This document shows, in pieces, positions 23,582 to 31,262 of a stretch of 64,000 bases of DNA; position 1 is the first letter of the stretch; the number at the start of each line of letters is the position of its first letter. A program made the translations under genes and the position numbers. Origin of the DNA: Desulfoferula sp040751985 (GTDB taxonomy: Bacteria > Desulfobacterota > Desulfarculia > Desulfarculales > Desulfarculaceae); NCBI GenBank assembly GCA_040751985.1, contig JBFMFU010000072.1:1-64000 (forward strand), in the 5' to 3' direction. The notes beneath the pieces were generated by a model, which searched no databases, had not been told where the DNA came from, and saw only the letters and a list, made by a program, of their open reading frames with translations.

Positions 23582-24070
23582 TCAGATGAAGCGCTGCAGC
23601 CAGACCACGTCGAAGTCCTGGTCCCACTTGCGCCCCACCCGGACGAAGCGGCCCACCTCCGAGAACCCGTGGCGCTGGTGGAAGCGCAGGCTGCCCGGAT
23701 TGCCGCTGGACACGTTGGCCAGCAGGTTGTCCACGCCTCTGGCCCGGGCGTCTTCCACCAGCCGCTCCAGCAGCCGGGCGCCCAGGCCGCGGCCGGTGTG
23801 CTCGGGCCGCAGAAAGTAGCTCACCTCGGCGGTGCGGGCCATGGTGTCCGGCGGCAGGTGGGGCCGCAGCAGGCCGTAGCCCACCACCGCCCCCTGCAGC
23901 TTGACCACGTAGGCCGGGTAGCCGGCGGCCAGGCGCCGCAAATAGCCCCAGAACTCCGGGCCATGGGGCTGGCTGGGGTAGGCCGCAAAGCCGCTGGCGA
24001 TGTGCTGGTTGAGTATGGCCAGCACCGCCGGGCCGTCTTGGTCGCCCATGGGCTCTAGCTGGTAATCCAC
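23582..24070 (-). CDS. GNAT N-acetyltransferase, phosphinothricin acetyltransferase-like
   Basis: The 162-residue protein has a single GNAT fold: MGDQDGPAVLAILNQHIASG at the N-terminus, AEVSYFLRPEHTGRGLGARLLERL with the acetyl-CoA pyrophosphate loop (Q/R-x-x-G-x-G variant HTGRGLG, about residues 91-97) and VSSGNPGSLRFHQRHGFSEVG, the Pat/Bar-family ending. Relatives acetylate amino-acid analogues such as phosphinothricin or methionine sulfoximine; the native substrate here is unknown. It lies 20 bases after the small helical gene, in the same direction, and probably belongs to the same transcript. Confidence 0.87.
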   Translation of the reverse strand: MDYQLEPMGDQDGPAVLAILNQHIASGFAAYPSQPHGPEFWGYLRRLAAGYPAYVVKLQGAVVGYGLLRPHLPPDTMARTAEVSYFLRPEHTGRGLGARLLERLVEDARARGVDNLLANVSSGNPGSLRFHQRHGFSEVGRFVRVGRKWDQDFDVVWLQRFI

Positions 24071-24090
24071 GCGCCCGCCTCCCGGCCGGT

Positions 24091-24360
24091 CTAGAACTTG
24101 GGCACCTGCTCCAGGGGGTAGTTGTGGGCCAGGAGGTAGCCCATCTTGAAGCAGGTCTCCCGGGTCATCTCCAGCAGCAGCCGGCGGGCGGTGGCCAGGG
24201 ACTCGGCCGCGCGCTGGTCGCGGCCGGCCAGGGCCCGCTCCTGGCGCTCTAGGCGCTCCAGCAGCCCGGCGTAGGTGGGGTCCTGCTCCAGGAGCCGCTC
24301 CAGGTATTCGCCCTCCAGGTCGTAGAGCAGGTGGGCCTTTTGCAGCAGGTCGTTCTTCAT
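24091..24360 (-). CDS. Small helical protein, unknown
   Basis: The 89-residue product is highly charged and predicted almost entirely helical, with heptad-like Leu spacing (LERLLEQDPTYAGLLERLER, then AGRDQRAAESLATARRLLLE), so a coiled-coil dimer is likely. It ends LAHNYPLEQVPKF. The ATG overlaps the stop of the lipoprotein gene as ATGA, a translational-coupling arrangement that strongly supports the gene. I recognise no family. Its position suggests it works with the PilZ-like and lipoprotein genes. Confidence 0.75.
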   Translation of the reverse strand: MKNDLLQKAHLLYDLEGEYLERLLEQDPTYAGLLERLERQERALAGRDQRAAESLATARRLLLEMTRETCFKMGYLLAHNYPLEQVPKF

Positions 24361-25325
24361 CGTCCCCCCGGACCCAGCTTGCGCATGACCGGCGGGTGGG
24401 CGGCCAGGAGGGCCCCGGCGTTCATGCGGCCCTGGGACAGGGCCTGCACGCTGGCCGCGGGCGCGGTGAGGCTTATCTGGGCCTGCTGAGCCGCAGCGTG
24501 TTCGTCGCCCCCCGGATAGAGCTTGTTGTTGAAGACCAGGCGCAGGGCGTCCACGCCGGGTAGGGGCAGCAGCTCCTGGCCGGCGGCCACGAACAGGGGC
24601 AGACCGGCCATCAGACCCACGCGGGCGGTCAGGGGCGCCTCCTCGGCCCCGCGCCAGGGCGCGCCCAGCCAGTCCAGGCTCAGGGTCAGGGTGCGGCCCT
24701 CCAGGCTGAAGGCCGGCCAGGCCCAGGCCGCGCCCAGGCGGTTGGCCACCGGACCGTGGCTCTGGGCAAAGGCCAGGCAGGCCCGCTTCACCGGGTCGCT
24801 GTCCGGGCGCTGGGCCAGGCCGCCGCCCCAGGCGTCGCGCAGGCGCCGCAGCACCACCACCGTGCCGTAGGGCGATATCTTGGCCGAGCGGTTGAGGGCC
24901 TTCAGCTCCGGGGAGGCCACCTGGCGGGCCTTGTCGCGCAGGTCGATGGTGCCCAGGGCCGGGAAGCAGCCCGGCGCCTCCACCCGCCAGTTCAGGGAGG
25001 AGCGCACCAGGTACACCCGGTCGCTCACCTGCGGGCCCATCTCGTCCTTGACCAGGGGATGCCACTTGAGGTGGATGACGCCCTCGTCGTCGGCCTTATA
25101 AGGGCCGCGGGCCGCCGGCCGGCCGGCCAGGGGCTCCACTGTAAGGCGGGCGTCGGTCACCGGACGGTCGCGGGCGTCCAGCACCCGGAAGCTCAGGGGC
25201 TGGTCCGGCACCTTGGGCGGCGGCGGGGGCGGGGCCTGGGGCGCGCGGGAGGCGCAGGCGGCCAGCAGCAGGGCCAGGCCCAGGCCCAGCAGGCGCAGCA
25301 GGCGCTGGCGGGTCAAGGGGGTCAC
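24357..25325 (-). CDS. Outer-membrane or periplasmic lipoprotein, unknown
   Basis: From GTG 25325 the protein has 322 residues. It starts with a signal peptide and lipobox (LLGLGLALLLAAC, Cys about residue 20), then a proline spacer (PPPPPPK). Next comes a beta-rich domain that reads like a carboxypeptidase-regulatory or Ig-like fold (LSFRVLDARDRPVTDARLTV, then GVIHLKWHPLV). The C-terminal 150 residues are unconserved to my eye. The GTG overlaps the stop of the PilZ-like gene as GTGA and its own stop overlaps the next gene as ATGA, so three proteins are translated in a chain. I cannot name the family. Confidence 0.78.
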   Translation of the reverse strand: MTPLTRQRLLRLLGLGLALLLAACASRAPQAPPPPPPKVPDQPLSFRVLDARDRPVTDARLTVEPLAGRPAARGPYKADDEGVIHLKWHPLVKDEMGPQVSDRVYLVRSSLNWRVEAPGCFPALGTIDLRDKARQVASPELKALNRSAKISPYGTVVVLRRLRDAWGGGLAQRPDSDPVKRACLAFAQSHGPVANRLGAAWAWPAFSLEGRTLTLSLDWLGAPWRGAEEAPLTARVGLMAGLPLFVAAGQELLPLPGVDALRLVFNNKLYPGGDEHAAAQQAQISLTAPAASVQALSQGRMNAGALLAAHPPVMRKLGPGGR

Positions 25326-25741
25326 TCCGCGGACTGGCCCTTGGCCAGACGGCCCAGCCGCCGCAGGATGCGCTGGCGCGCCTCCTTGAGGGGCTGGGTG
25401 CGGATCCAGTTCAGCTCCACCAAGAAGCAGGGGCCGCTGGCGCCGTCCAGGCGGTTGAAGCGCACGATGTCGCCCCACAGCCTGAGCCCCTCCGGCGCCT
25501 CGCCGCCCTCGCCGGGCAGCGTCACCTGCACCAGCTTTTGGGTGGTGTTGTGCACGTCCATGAGCACGTGCACGCCGTCTATGAAGGGCCGGGCCATGAT
25601 CACCACGGCGCCGGTCTTGGTCACCTCGTAGAGCCCCACCTGCACCGAAGAGGTCAGGGGAGCGAAGCCCTCGACCTCCACCAGGCAAAAATCCAGCTTG
25701 GGCAGCGCTTTTTGGCAGATATCCCGGCGTCGTGACAGCAA
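25322..25741 (-). CDS. PilZ-like domain protein
   Basis: The 139-residue protein looks like a single PilZ-type beta barrel, with LYEVTKTGAVVIMARPFIDG, VQVTLPGEGGEAPEGLRLWGDIVRF (split at GGEAPEG) and a C-terminal CFLVELNWI strand. The canonical RxxxR and D/NxSxxG motifs are not clear: SRRRD near the N-terminus could be the first and NRLDGASG a variant of the second. If it is PilZ it may bind c-di-GMP, but this is a family guess. The start is TTG 25741 with GGAG 8 bases upstream. It is the first gene after a near-consensus promoter. Confidence 0.6.
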   Translation of the reverse strand: MLSRRRDICQKALPKLDFCLVEVEGFAPLTSSVQVGLYEVTKTGAVVIMARPFIDGVHVLMDVHNTTQKLVQVTLPGEGGEAPEGLRLWGDIVRFNRLDGASGPCFLVELNWIRTQPLKEARQRILRRLGRLAKGQSAE

Positions 25742-25771
25742 ACAACGTTCTCCAATCAGCGGGTTTTCTTT

Positions 25772-25800
25772 ATTATATGGGCATTTGCCGCGGCTGCCAA
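25772..25800 (-). promoter_or_regulatory. Near-consensus sigma-70 promoter for the PilZ-lipoprotein operon
   Basis: On the minus strand TTGGCA (25800-25795) is followed after 17 bases by a perfect TATAAT (25777-25772). It lies 31 bases upstream of the TTG start of the PilZ-like gene. Confidence 0.82.
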
Positions 25801-25832
25801 GCAGACAAATGGCCCCGGCCGGCCGGCGGTAG

Positions 25833-25853
25833 AAAAAACCCGGCCCCGCCGGG
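25833..25853 (-). terminator. Intrinsic terminator on the minus strand
   Basis: On the minus strand CCCGGC-GGG-GCCGGG (25853-25839) is followed by six T (25838-25833). It would end transcripts from the NYN gene just before the PilZ operon promoter. Confidence 0.82.
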
Positions 25854-25986
25854 AGCCTGCGCTCGGGGCGCTAAAAAATCGGCCGGTAGCCACGGGGCGC
25901 TCAGCGAGACCCCCGCGAGGGAGGCGGGTATCCGTGGCCGTGGTCGGAGCCTGGAAGAAGTAGCGGGGTTACTGGATAACCATGTT
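25854..25986 (-). other. Long structured 3' tail of the NYN transcript, or a small RNA
   Basis: Between the NYN stop and the terminator lie about 130 bases with strong pairing. GCCACGG (25889-25895) pairs with CCGTGGC (25932-25938), and inside it CCCGC (25912-25916) pairs with GCGGG (25924-25928). No reading frame with a ribosome-binding site covers it. I compared it by eye with the c-di-GMP, ZTP, SRP and 6S consensus sequences and none fits. The strand is inferred from the minus-strand terminator. Confidence 0.4.
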
Positions 25987-26550
25987 CTAAGGCAATTGAA
26001 ATTTTGATAAAAATGCCCGGTCCATTAGGGTCCGCTGGTCACAGCAATCCCAAAGCTGTTGGGAATATTTACTATTCGCCCCGTTACCATAATATAAACG
26101 CACCTCCACGCCAGCATCTTTTGCAATTTCTACAATAGGAACAAAATCGCCATCGCCGGCAATTAGGCAAGCCAGTTGGATGCCACCGCGCAGGCTCAGC
26201 CGCAATAAATCCACCGCAAGCTTTATATCAACACCTTTCTGCTCAAAAATTTTGTTGCCCGATGATGCATCCGTGCCCTTCAGGCGAAGGTATCCTTTAC
26301 GGACCTCAAAGTTGTCTAGACGATTAAGGCGGTCAAAAAACCCTTGTTTTTTGCGCAGCCGCTCTTTCTCATCAGTTGTAGGCGGGTTTGACTGGTAAGG
26401 ATCCGCATCATAGAAATACGTCCGCATACGCTGATAATTACCGACAATATCTGAAGATAGCCGCAAGAGGTCCAAACTGCGAAGCCCAAGGTCGCGTTGG
26501 ACCTTGAAAAGATAGCCGCCATCGATGAATACGCAGGCTTTGTCGGACAT
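25987..26550 (-). CDS. NYN-domain (LabA/DUF88-type) putative ribonuclease
   Basis: The 187-residue protein is a NYN/PIN-like domain. CVFIDGGYLFK near residues 5-15 gives the first Asp, KGVDIKLAVDLLRL the middle Asp pair, and CLIAGDGDFVPIVEIAK the GDGD acidic cluster. These residues make a Mg2+ site that cleaves RNA in characterised NYN proteins. The length matches single-domain LabA-like proteins. ATG 26550 has GGGGGGAGA just upstream. Codon use is AT-richer than the surrounding genes, and the gene has its own consensus promoter (26666-26694) and terminator, so it looks like an inserted single-gene unit. Substrate unknown. Confidence 0.87.
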   Translation of the reverse strand: MSDKACVFIDGGYLFKVQRDLGLRSLDLLRLSSDIVGNYQRMRTYFYDADPYQSNPPTTDEKERLRKKQGFFDRLNRLDNFEVRKGYLRLKGTDASSGNKIFEQKGVDIKLAVDLLRLSLRGGIQLACLIAGDGDFVPIVEIAKDAGVEVRLYYGNGANSKYSQQLWDCCDQRTLMDRAFLSKFQLP

Positions 26551-26665
26551 CGTCTCCCCCCACAATAAAAACCCCACGTCAGTTACCGGTGCCGAAGCCC
26601 GGGCCAACGCGGGGCAAGATGATCATGGTTGCAGGAAGCCCTTATTCGAGCGGCCTGTAGGCTGA

Positions 26666-26694
26666 AATATAAAGTTGTAGTTGTGCCTTGTCAA
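26666..26694 (-). promoter_or_regulatory. Consensus sigma-70 promoter for the NYN gene
   Basis: On the minus strand a perfect TTGACA (26694-26689), a 17-base spacer and TATATT (26671-26666) point toward the NYN start 116 bases away. Confidence 0.78.
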
Positions 26695-26772
26695 CCAAAA
26701 ACTTTGAACTGTGCAAGAGGCCCCCCCAACAATATTTATTTCCAAACCACCCCACTACTCCCTGCCGCCTCG

Positions 26773-26800
26773 TTGACTTGGGCCCGGACGCGTGTTAATT
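26773..26800 (+). promoter_or_regulatory. Candidate promoter for the PpiD-like gene
   Basis: TTGACT (26773-26778), a 16-base spacer and TTAATT (26795-26800) lie 61 bases before the ATG at 26861. The match is moderate. Confidence 0.5.
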
Positions 26801-26860
26801 TTGCGGCCTGTGCTTATGTCCCTGTCAAAGCTTTAAAATCATCCCGGAGAGCGACCAGAG

Positions 26861-28849
26861 ATGCTGGACCTGATGCGCAAGCACGCCGGAAGCTGGATGA
26901 TCAAGATCCTGCTGGGGGCCATCGCCCTGGCCTTCGCCCTGTCCTGGGGCGTCTCGCAATACGGCCAGGACCGCCGGCCGCCGGCGGTGAAGATCAACGG
27001 CGAGGCCATTGCCGAGAGCCGGGTGTCGGAGGTGTACGCCAACCTGGTGGAGGAGGCCAAGCAGCAACTGGGCGCCCAGTTCGAGCGCGTGGCGCCCATG
27101 CTCAACCTGCGCCAGCGGGCCCTGGAGGTGATGGTCAACCAGGTGCTGCTGTCCCAGGCCGCCGACCAGATGGGCGTGGTGGTCAGCGACCTGGAGGTGC
27201 AAGAGCGCCTGGCAGCCATGCCCGTGTTCCAGCAGGGCGGCCGCTTCGACGTGCAGTTGTACCGCCGCATCCTGGCCCGCAGCCGGCTGACCCCCGAGCA
27301 GTTCGAGGCCAGCCAGCGCCAGGAGCTGCGCATGGCCAAGCTGTCGGCCCTGGTGGCGGGCACGGCCCAGGTGACGCCTCTGGAGCTGGACCTGGCCCTG
27401 AGCCAGACCCTGGCCAAGGTCAAGGGCGTGTACGTGGTGTTCAAGCCCGCGGCCTACACCAAGGATGTCAAGCCCACGGACCAGGAGATCGAAAAGTACT
27501 ACCAGGCCAACAAGGCCCAGTACCTGAACCCGGCCACCCTGCGCTTCGACTACATCGTCTTCCCCCTGGCCGAGCAGCGCGACCAGACCAAGGTGACCGA
27601 CCAGGAGGTGCGCGAGGCCTACGAGGCCGGCCGGCAGCGCTACTCCCAGCCCGAGAGCGTGGCCGCCCGCCACATCCTGTTCAAGCTGCCCGAGAACCCC
27701 TCGCCGGCCGAGGTCAAGGCGGCCAAGGAAAAGGCCGAGAAGGTGCTGGCCCTGGCCAAGCGGCCCAAGGCCGACTTCGCCAAGCTGGCCAAGCAGTACT
27801 CCCAAGGCCCCACCAAGGACCGCGGCGGCGACCTGGGCCGCTTCGCCCGCGGGCAGATGCTGCCCTCCTTCGAGAAGCTGGCCTTCTCCCTGCCCGTGGG
27901 CGGGGTGGGCCTGGTGCAGACCCGCTTCGGCTGGCACGTGGTCAAGGTCTACGAGCACAACCAGGCCTCGGTGACCCCCCTGGACAAGGTCAAGGACGAC
28001 ATCCGCGCCTCCCTGACCCGGCGCCGGGAGCGGGAGCTGGCCCAGGCCGCGGCCGAGCGGACCTTTGACAAGCTGGCCCTCAGCGGCAAGCTCAAAGAGT
28101 TGGCCCAGCAGCTCAAGAAGACCGTGACCAGCTCGCCGCGGGTGAGCCAGGGCCAGAAGGTGGAGGGCCTGCCCGGCCTGCAAGACATCTTCGCCGCGGC
28201 CCAGGACCTCAAGCCGGGCCAGCCGGTGCCGGCCCTGGGCTTTGACGGCGGCAGCATCCTGGCGGTGGTGACCGAGCGCGTTGAGGAGAAGGCCAAGCCC
28301 CTGGCCCAGGTGCGCGACAAGGTGCGCAAGGCGGTGGCCGAGCGCCTGGCCCAGGACAAGGCCAAGGCCGAGGCGGCCAAGCTGCTTAAGGACCTGGCCG
28401 CCACCAAGGACCCGGCCGCGGAGATGGCCCGCCTGCCCCAGGCGGTGCGCACCGGCTGGCTGGGCAGCGAGGACCAGGTGAAGGACCTGCCCGGCTCCTC
28501 ACAGATGGTGCACGCCCTGCTGCTGCAGCCGCTGAAGAGGCCGGTGCTGCCCGCGCCCCTGGAGGTGGGCGACGGCTTCGTGGCCGCGGTGCTGGCCGGC
28601 CGCCAGGAGGCCCCGGCCAAGGAGATCGAGGCCAAGCGGGCCGGGTTCCAGGAGCAGCTACTGGCCGCCCAAAGGCGCCAGGTGCTGCAGAGCTTCATGG
28701 AAGACCTGCGGGCTCGGGCCCAGGTGCTGGTGCCGGTGCAGGGCGCGCCGGGCAAGAGCTTCATCCCGGGCTGCGACTCGCCGGGCAGCCTGGACTGGGT
28801 GCCCCTGGACAGCCCCCGGGCCCAGGCCCACCTGCGGACCCAGCGCTGA
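26861..28849 (+). CDS. Periplasmic peptidyl-prolyl isomerase/chaperone, PpiD-like (SurA_N and parvulin)
   Basis: The 662-residue protein has the PpiD plan. A short cytosolic start (MLDLMRKHAGSWMIK) is followed by one membrane anchor (ILLGAIALAFALSW), then a SurA_N-like chaperone domain with KINGEAIAESRVSE and a ladder of helices. A parvulin domain lies at about residues 266-362 (ARHILFKLPENPSPAEV, KDRGGDLGRFARGQMLPSFE, VQTRFGWHVVKV). A second, degenerate parvulin-like region follows and ends in a C-terminal helix. It should fold exported proteins at the outer face of the inner membrane. It begins a run of co-directional genes; the TrmO-like gene starts 13 bases later. Confidence 0.9.
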   Translation: MLDLMRKHAGSWMIKILLGAIALAFALSWGVSQYGQDRRPPAVKINGEAIAESRVSEVYANLVEEAKQQLGAQFERVAPMLNLRQRALEVMVNQVLLSQAADQMGVVVSDLEVQERLAAMPVFQQGGRFDVQLYRRILARSRLTPEQFEASQRQELRMAKLSALVAGTAQVTPLELDLALSQTLAKVKGVYVVFKPAAYTKDVKPTDQEIEKYYQANKAQYLNPATLRFDYIVFPLAEQRDQTKVTDQEVREAYEAGRQRYSQPESVAARHILFKLPENPSPAEVKAAKEKAEKVLALAKRPKADFAKLAKQYSQGPTKDRGGDLGRFARGQMLPSFEKLAFSLPVGGVGLVQTRFGWHVVKVYEHNQASVTPLDKVKDDIRASLTRRRERELAQAAAERTFDKLALSGKLKELAQQLKKTVTSSPRVSQGQKVEGLPGLQDIFAAAQDLKPGQPVPALGFDGGSILAVVTERVEEKAKPLAQVRDKVRKAVAERLAQDKAKAEAAKLLKDLAATKDPAAEMARLPQAVRTGWLGSEDQVKDLPGSSQMVHALLLQPLKRPVLPAPLEVGDGFVAAVLAGRQEAPAKEIEAKRAGFQEQLLAAQRRQVLQSFMEDLRARAQVLVPVQGAPGKSFIPGCDSPGSLDWVPLDSPRAQAHLRTQR

Positions 28850-28862
28850 GGAGGCGGCGGCC

Positions 28863-29288
28863 GTGGCCGGAGACAGGCTGGAGCCCATCGGGCTGATCCA
28901 CTCCGGCCTGGCCAGCCCGGACCAGGCCCCCCGCCAGGGCCGCGAGGCCGGCCTCACGGCCCAGATCGAGATATTCCCGGACTGGATCCCCGGCCTGGAG
29001 GGGCTGGAGCCGGGGCGCTGGCTGTGGATCATCTACCACTTCCACCGGGCGGGCGGGCCCAAGCTCAAGGTGCATCCCCGCGGCGACCCCAGCCGGCCCC
29101 TGACCGGCGTGTTCAACACCCGCGCTCCGGTGCGGCCCAACCACCTGGCCCTGAGCCTGGTGCGCCTGGAGGCCAGGGAGGGCGGCCGGCTCACGGTGCG
29201 CGGCCTGGAGGCCCTGGAGGGCACGCCGGTCATCGACATCAAGCCCTACATCCCCCGCCTGGACCGGCCCGGAGAGGACGAGGCGTGA
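28863..29288 (+). CDS. TrmO-like protein (TsaA/UPF0066 family)
   Basis: The 141-residue protein matches the TsaA/TrmO beta-barrel family, whose E. coli member uses SAM to N6-methylate t6A37 in tRNA-Thr. Family features are PIGLIHSG at the N-terminus, IPGLEGLEPGRWLWIIYHFHRA, then GVFNTRAPVRPNHLALSLVRL and IDIKPYIPRLD. It is shorter than E. coli TrmO (235) because the C-terminal domain is absent, as in archaeal-type members. The GTG start follows GAGGAGG at 9-15 bases. Its stop overlaps the next start as GTGA. A close relative may have a different substrate. Confidence 0.88.
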   Translation: MAGDRLEPIGLIHSGLASPDQAPRQGREAGLTAQIEIFPDWIPGLEGLEPGRWLWIIYHFHRAGGPKLKVHPRGDPSRPLTGVFNTRAPVRPNHLALSLVRLEAREGGRLTVRGLEALEGTPVIDIKPYIPRLDRPGEDEA

Positions 29289-29560
29289 GCGACATCGGCC
29301 AATACGATTCCGTGCAGCACTTCTGGTGCCCCATGCTGGGCCAGACCATCAACTTCGGCTACTGCCGCCGCGTGGCCGAGGGCCTGCCCTGCCACCGGGT
29401 GGTCATCTGCTTCAGCCCCCACTTCCCGGTGGAGGCCTTCCTGAACGAGCACTACACCCCGGAGCAGCGGGAGCAGTTCCTGGCCCCGCCCAAGGGCCGC
29501 CTGCAGCGGGTGCTGGACGCCCTGGCCCAGGCCCAGCAGATCAAGGACCGGCAGTCATGA
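29285..29560 (+). CDS. Small cysteine-containing protein, unknown
   Basis: The 91-residue protein has four cysteines in its first half (HFWCPMLGQ, FGYCRRVAEG, LPCHRV, VICFSPHFP), a spacing that could hold a metal or an Fe-S cluster, then a helical C-terminus (YTPEQREQFLAPPKG, LDALAQAQQ). It overlaps the TrmO-like gene (GTGA) and the MBL-fold gene (ATGA), so it is certainly translated with them. I do not recognise the family. Context suggests a role in tRNA or sulfur chemistry, but that is only inference. Confidence 0.75.
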   Translation: MSDIGQYDSVQHFWCPMLGQTINFGYCRRVAEGLPCHRVVICFSPHFPVEAFLNEHYTPEQREQFLAPPKGRLQRVLDALAQAQQIKDRQS

Positions 29561-30387
29561 GCCGCCTGACGGTGGTGGTGGACAACTCGGTGACCCCCGC
29601 CTCCCTGCTGCTGGGCGAGCACGGCCTGAGCATGTGGCTGGAGCACCAGGGGGTGAACCTGCTTTATGACACTGGCCGGGGCCGGGCCCTGCTGCCCAAC
29701 CTCGAGGCCCTGAACCTGGACCCGGCGGCCCTGGACGCGGTGGTGCTCAGCCACGGCCACTACGACCACAGCGGCGGCCTGGCCGAGCTGCTCAAGCTCC
29801 GGGGCCGGCCCACGCCGGTCTGGTGCCACCCGGCGGCCTTCGGCCTGCACCTCAAGCAGTACCGGGACGGCCAGACCAAGGAGATCGGCCCGCTGCTCAG
29901 CCAGGCCCAGTACCAGGACCTGGGCGCGGTGTTCCGCTGGGCGCGCGGAAACTCCCAGCCCTGGCCGGGCGTCACCCTGCTGACCGACATCCCCCGGCGC
30001 ACTGCCTTCGAGGCGCCGGCGCCGGAGCTGCTCACCCGCCGGGGCGATGCGCTGATACCCGACCCCCTGGAGGACGACCTGGCCCTGTTGGTGCTGGGCA
30101 CCAAGGGGCCGGCGGTGCTCACCGGCTGCGCCCACGCCGGGGCCCTGAACGTGCTGGCCGCCGCCAGGGAGGCCGCGGGCCGGCCCCCGGCCCTGCTGGC
30201 CGGCGGCACCCACCTGGGCCCGGCCCCGGCCGACCAGCAGGAGGCCTCGCTCAAGGCCCTGGCCGCCGCGCCGGGGCTGCAGGTGGCCGCGGGCCACTGC
30301 ACGGGCCTGAGCATGGCCGGCCGCCTGCAGGCGGCGCTGGGCCCGCGCTTCCGCCACCTGGAGGCCGGGCGGGTGCTGGAGCTGTAA
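29557..30387 (+). CDS. Metallo-beta-lactamase-fold protein, COG1237 type
   Basis: The 276-residue protein carries VLSHGHYDHSGGL (residues about 65-77) with the H-x-H-x-D-H metal motif. The N-terminal VVDNSV and the segments LLYDTGRG, VLTGCAHAGALNVL and AAGHCTGL are typical of the COG1237 group, sometimes annotated as dihydropterin ribofuranosylaminobenzene phosphate synthase after the archaeal methanopterin enzyme. In bacteria the reaction is not established. It lies in an overlapping four-gene set between the small Cys protein and the TtcA-like protein. Confidence 0.87.
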   Translation: MSRLTVVVDNSVTPASLLLGEHGLSMWLEHQGVNLLYDTGRGRALLPNLEALNLDPAALDAVVLSHGHYDHSGGLAELLKLRGRPTPVWCHPAAFGLHLKQYRDGQTKEIGPLLSQAQYQDLGAVFRWARGNSQPWPGVTLLTDIPRRTAFEAPAPELLTRRGDALIPDPLEDDLALLVLGTKGPAVLTGCAHAGALNVLAAAREAAGRPPALLAGGTHLGPAPADQQEASLKALAAAPGLQVAAGHCTGLSMAGRLQAALGPRFRHLEAGRVLEL

Positions 30388-30392
30388 CGCCC

Positions 30393-31163
30393 TTGGCCTT
30401 TGTGGAGCGCCAGGCCATAAGCCTCTGCGGCAAGGCCGTGCACGGCTGGTCCATGATCCACGACCACGACCGGGTGGCCATCGGCCTCAGCGGCGGCAAG
30501 GACTCGCTGAGCCTCACTTGGCTGTTGGCCGAGCGCCGGCGGCGGGTGCCCATCGACTTCCACCTCGTCGCCTTTCACATCGAGATGGGCTACCGCACCG
30601 TGGACCACGCGGCCCTGGCGAGCTTCTGCGCGGAGCTGGGCGTGGAGTTCCGGGTGCTGGACACGGACTACGGTCCCCGGGCCCACACCCCGGAGAACCG
30701 CGAGAACAGCCCCTGCTTCTTCTGCGCCCTGCACCGCCGCCAGGAGCTGTTCCGCCTGGCCGGGGAGGTCGGCTGCAACAAGCTGGCCCTGGCCCACCAC
30801 CAGGACGACATCTTCGAGACCACCCTGATGAACCTCTTGTACTCCGGCAGCCTCTCCACCATGCTGCCGGTGCAGCCCCTGTTCAAGGGCGCCCTGACCA
30901 TCATCCGGCCCCTGAGCCTGATGAGCGCCGAGATCACCCGGCGCTTTGCCCAGCACAAAGAGCTGCCGGTGCAGCCGGCCTGCTGCCCCAGCGCCGGCCA
31001 GAGCCGCCGCGGCCGGGTGCGCGGGCTCTTGGATGAGCTGCTCAAGGAAAACCGCAAGGTGCGGGCCAACTTCTGGCATGCCCTGACCCACAGCGGCCTG
31101 GCCCGCCTGCCCTCCCCGCCCAGCACCCAGCGCCTGTCCCGCCCCCGCCGCCGGCCCAAATAG
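30393..31163 (+). CDS. TtcA-like PP-loop tRNA thiolase
   Basis: The protein (256 residues from TTG 30393) has the ATP pyrophosphatase PP-loop AIGLSGGKDSLSL (about residues 29-41), the Cys pair SPCFFCALHRRQ (about 108-111) and a third Cys in QPACCPSAG (about 198). This is the layout of TtcA, which holds a 4Fe-4S cluster and makes 2-thiocytidine at tRNA position 32. FHLVAFHIEMGYR and LALAHHQDDIFETTLMNLL are also conserved. The C-terminus is Arg/Pro-rich and may bind RNA. No ATG is available; TTG 30393 is 5 bases after the upstream stop, GTG 30402 is the alternative. A related TtuA-like role is possible. Confidence 0.85.
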   Translation: MAFVERQAISLCGKAVHGWSMIHDHDRVAIGLSGGKDSLSLTWLLAERRRRVPIDFHLVAFHIEMGYRTVDHAALASFCAELGVEFRVLDTDYGPRAHTPENRENSPCFFCALHRRQELFRLAGEVGCNKLALAHHQDDIFETTLMNLLYSGSLSTMLPVQPLFKGALTIIRPLSLMSAEITRRFAQHKELPVQPACCPSAGQSRRGRVRGLLDELLKENRKVRANFWHALTHSGLARLPSPPSTQRLSRPRRRPK

Positions 31164-31262
31164 GCCTTTGCCACTGGACCGGCCGGCCTTAGAATTAAAA
31201 AATAGGAACATTTCTCAGCGCCCGCCCGCGCGGACGGGTCCAACCTGCGCTGGAGGAAAGCC

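Larger units (their letters stand above)
26551..26860. other. Divergent promoter region, NYN gene and ppiD
   Basis: No gene is seen in these 310 bases. They hold a minus-strand promoter for the NYN gene and a weaker plus-strand one for the PpiD-like gene. Composition is AT-rich compared with the coding DNA. Confidence 0.6.

Noticed and set aside
25940..25975. GAAGTAGCGGGGTTACTGG resembling the 3' end of a GEMM (c-di-GMP) riboswitch
   Set aside because: The conserved GGGACGCAAAGCC core and GGCAAACC block are absent, and the terminator lies on the other strand.
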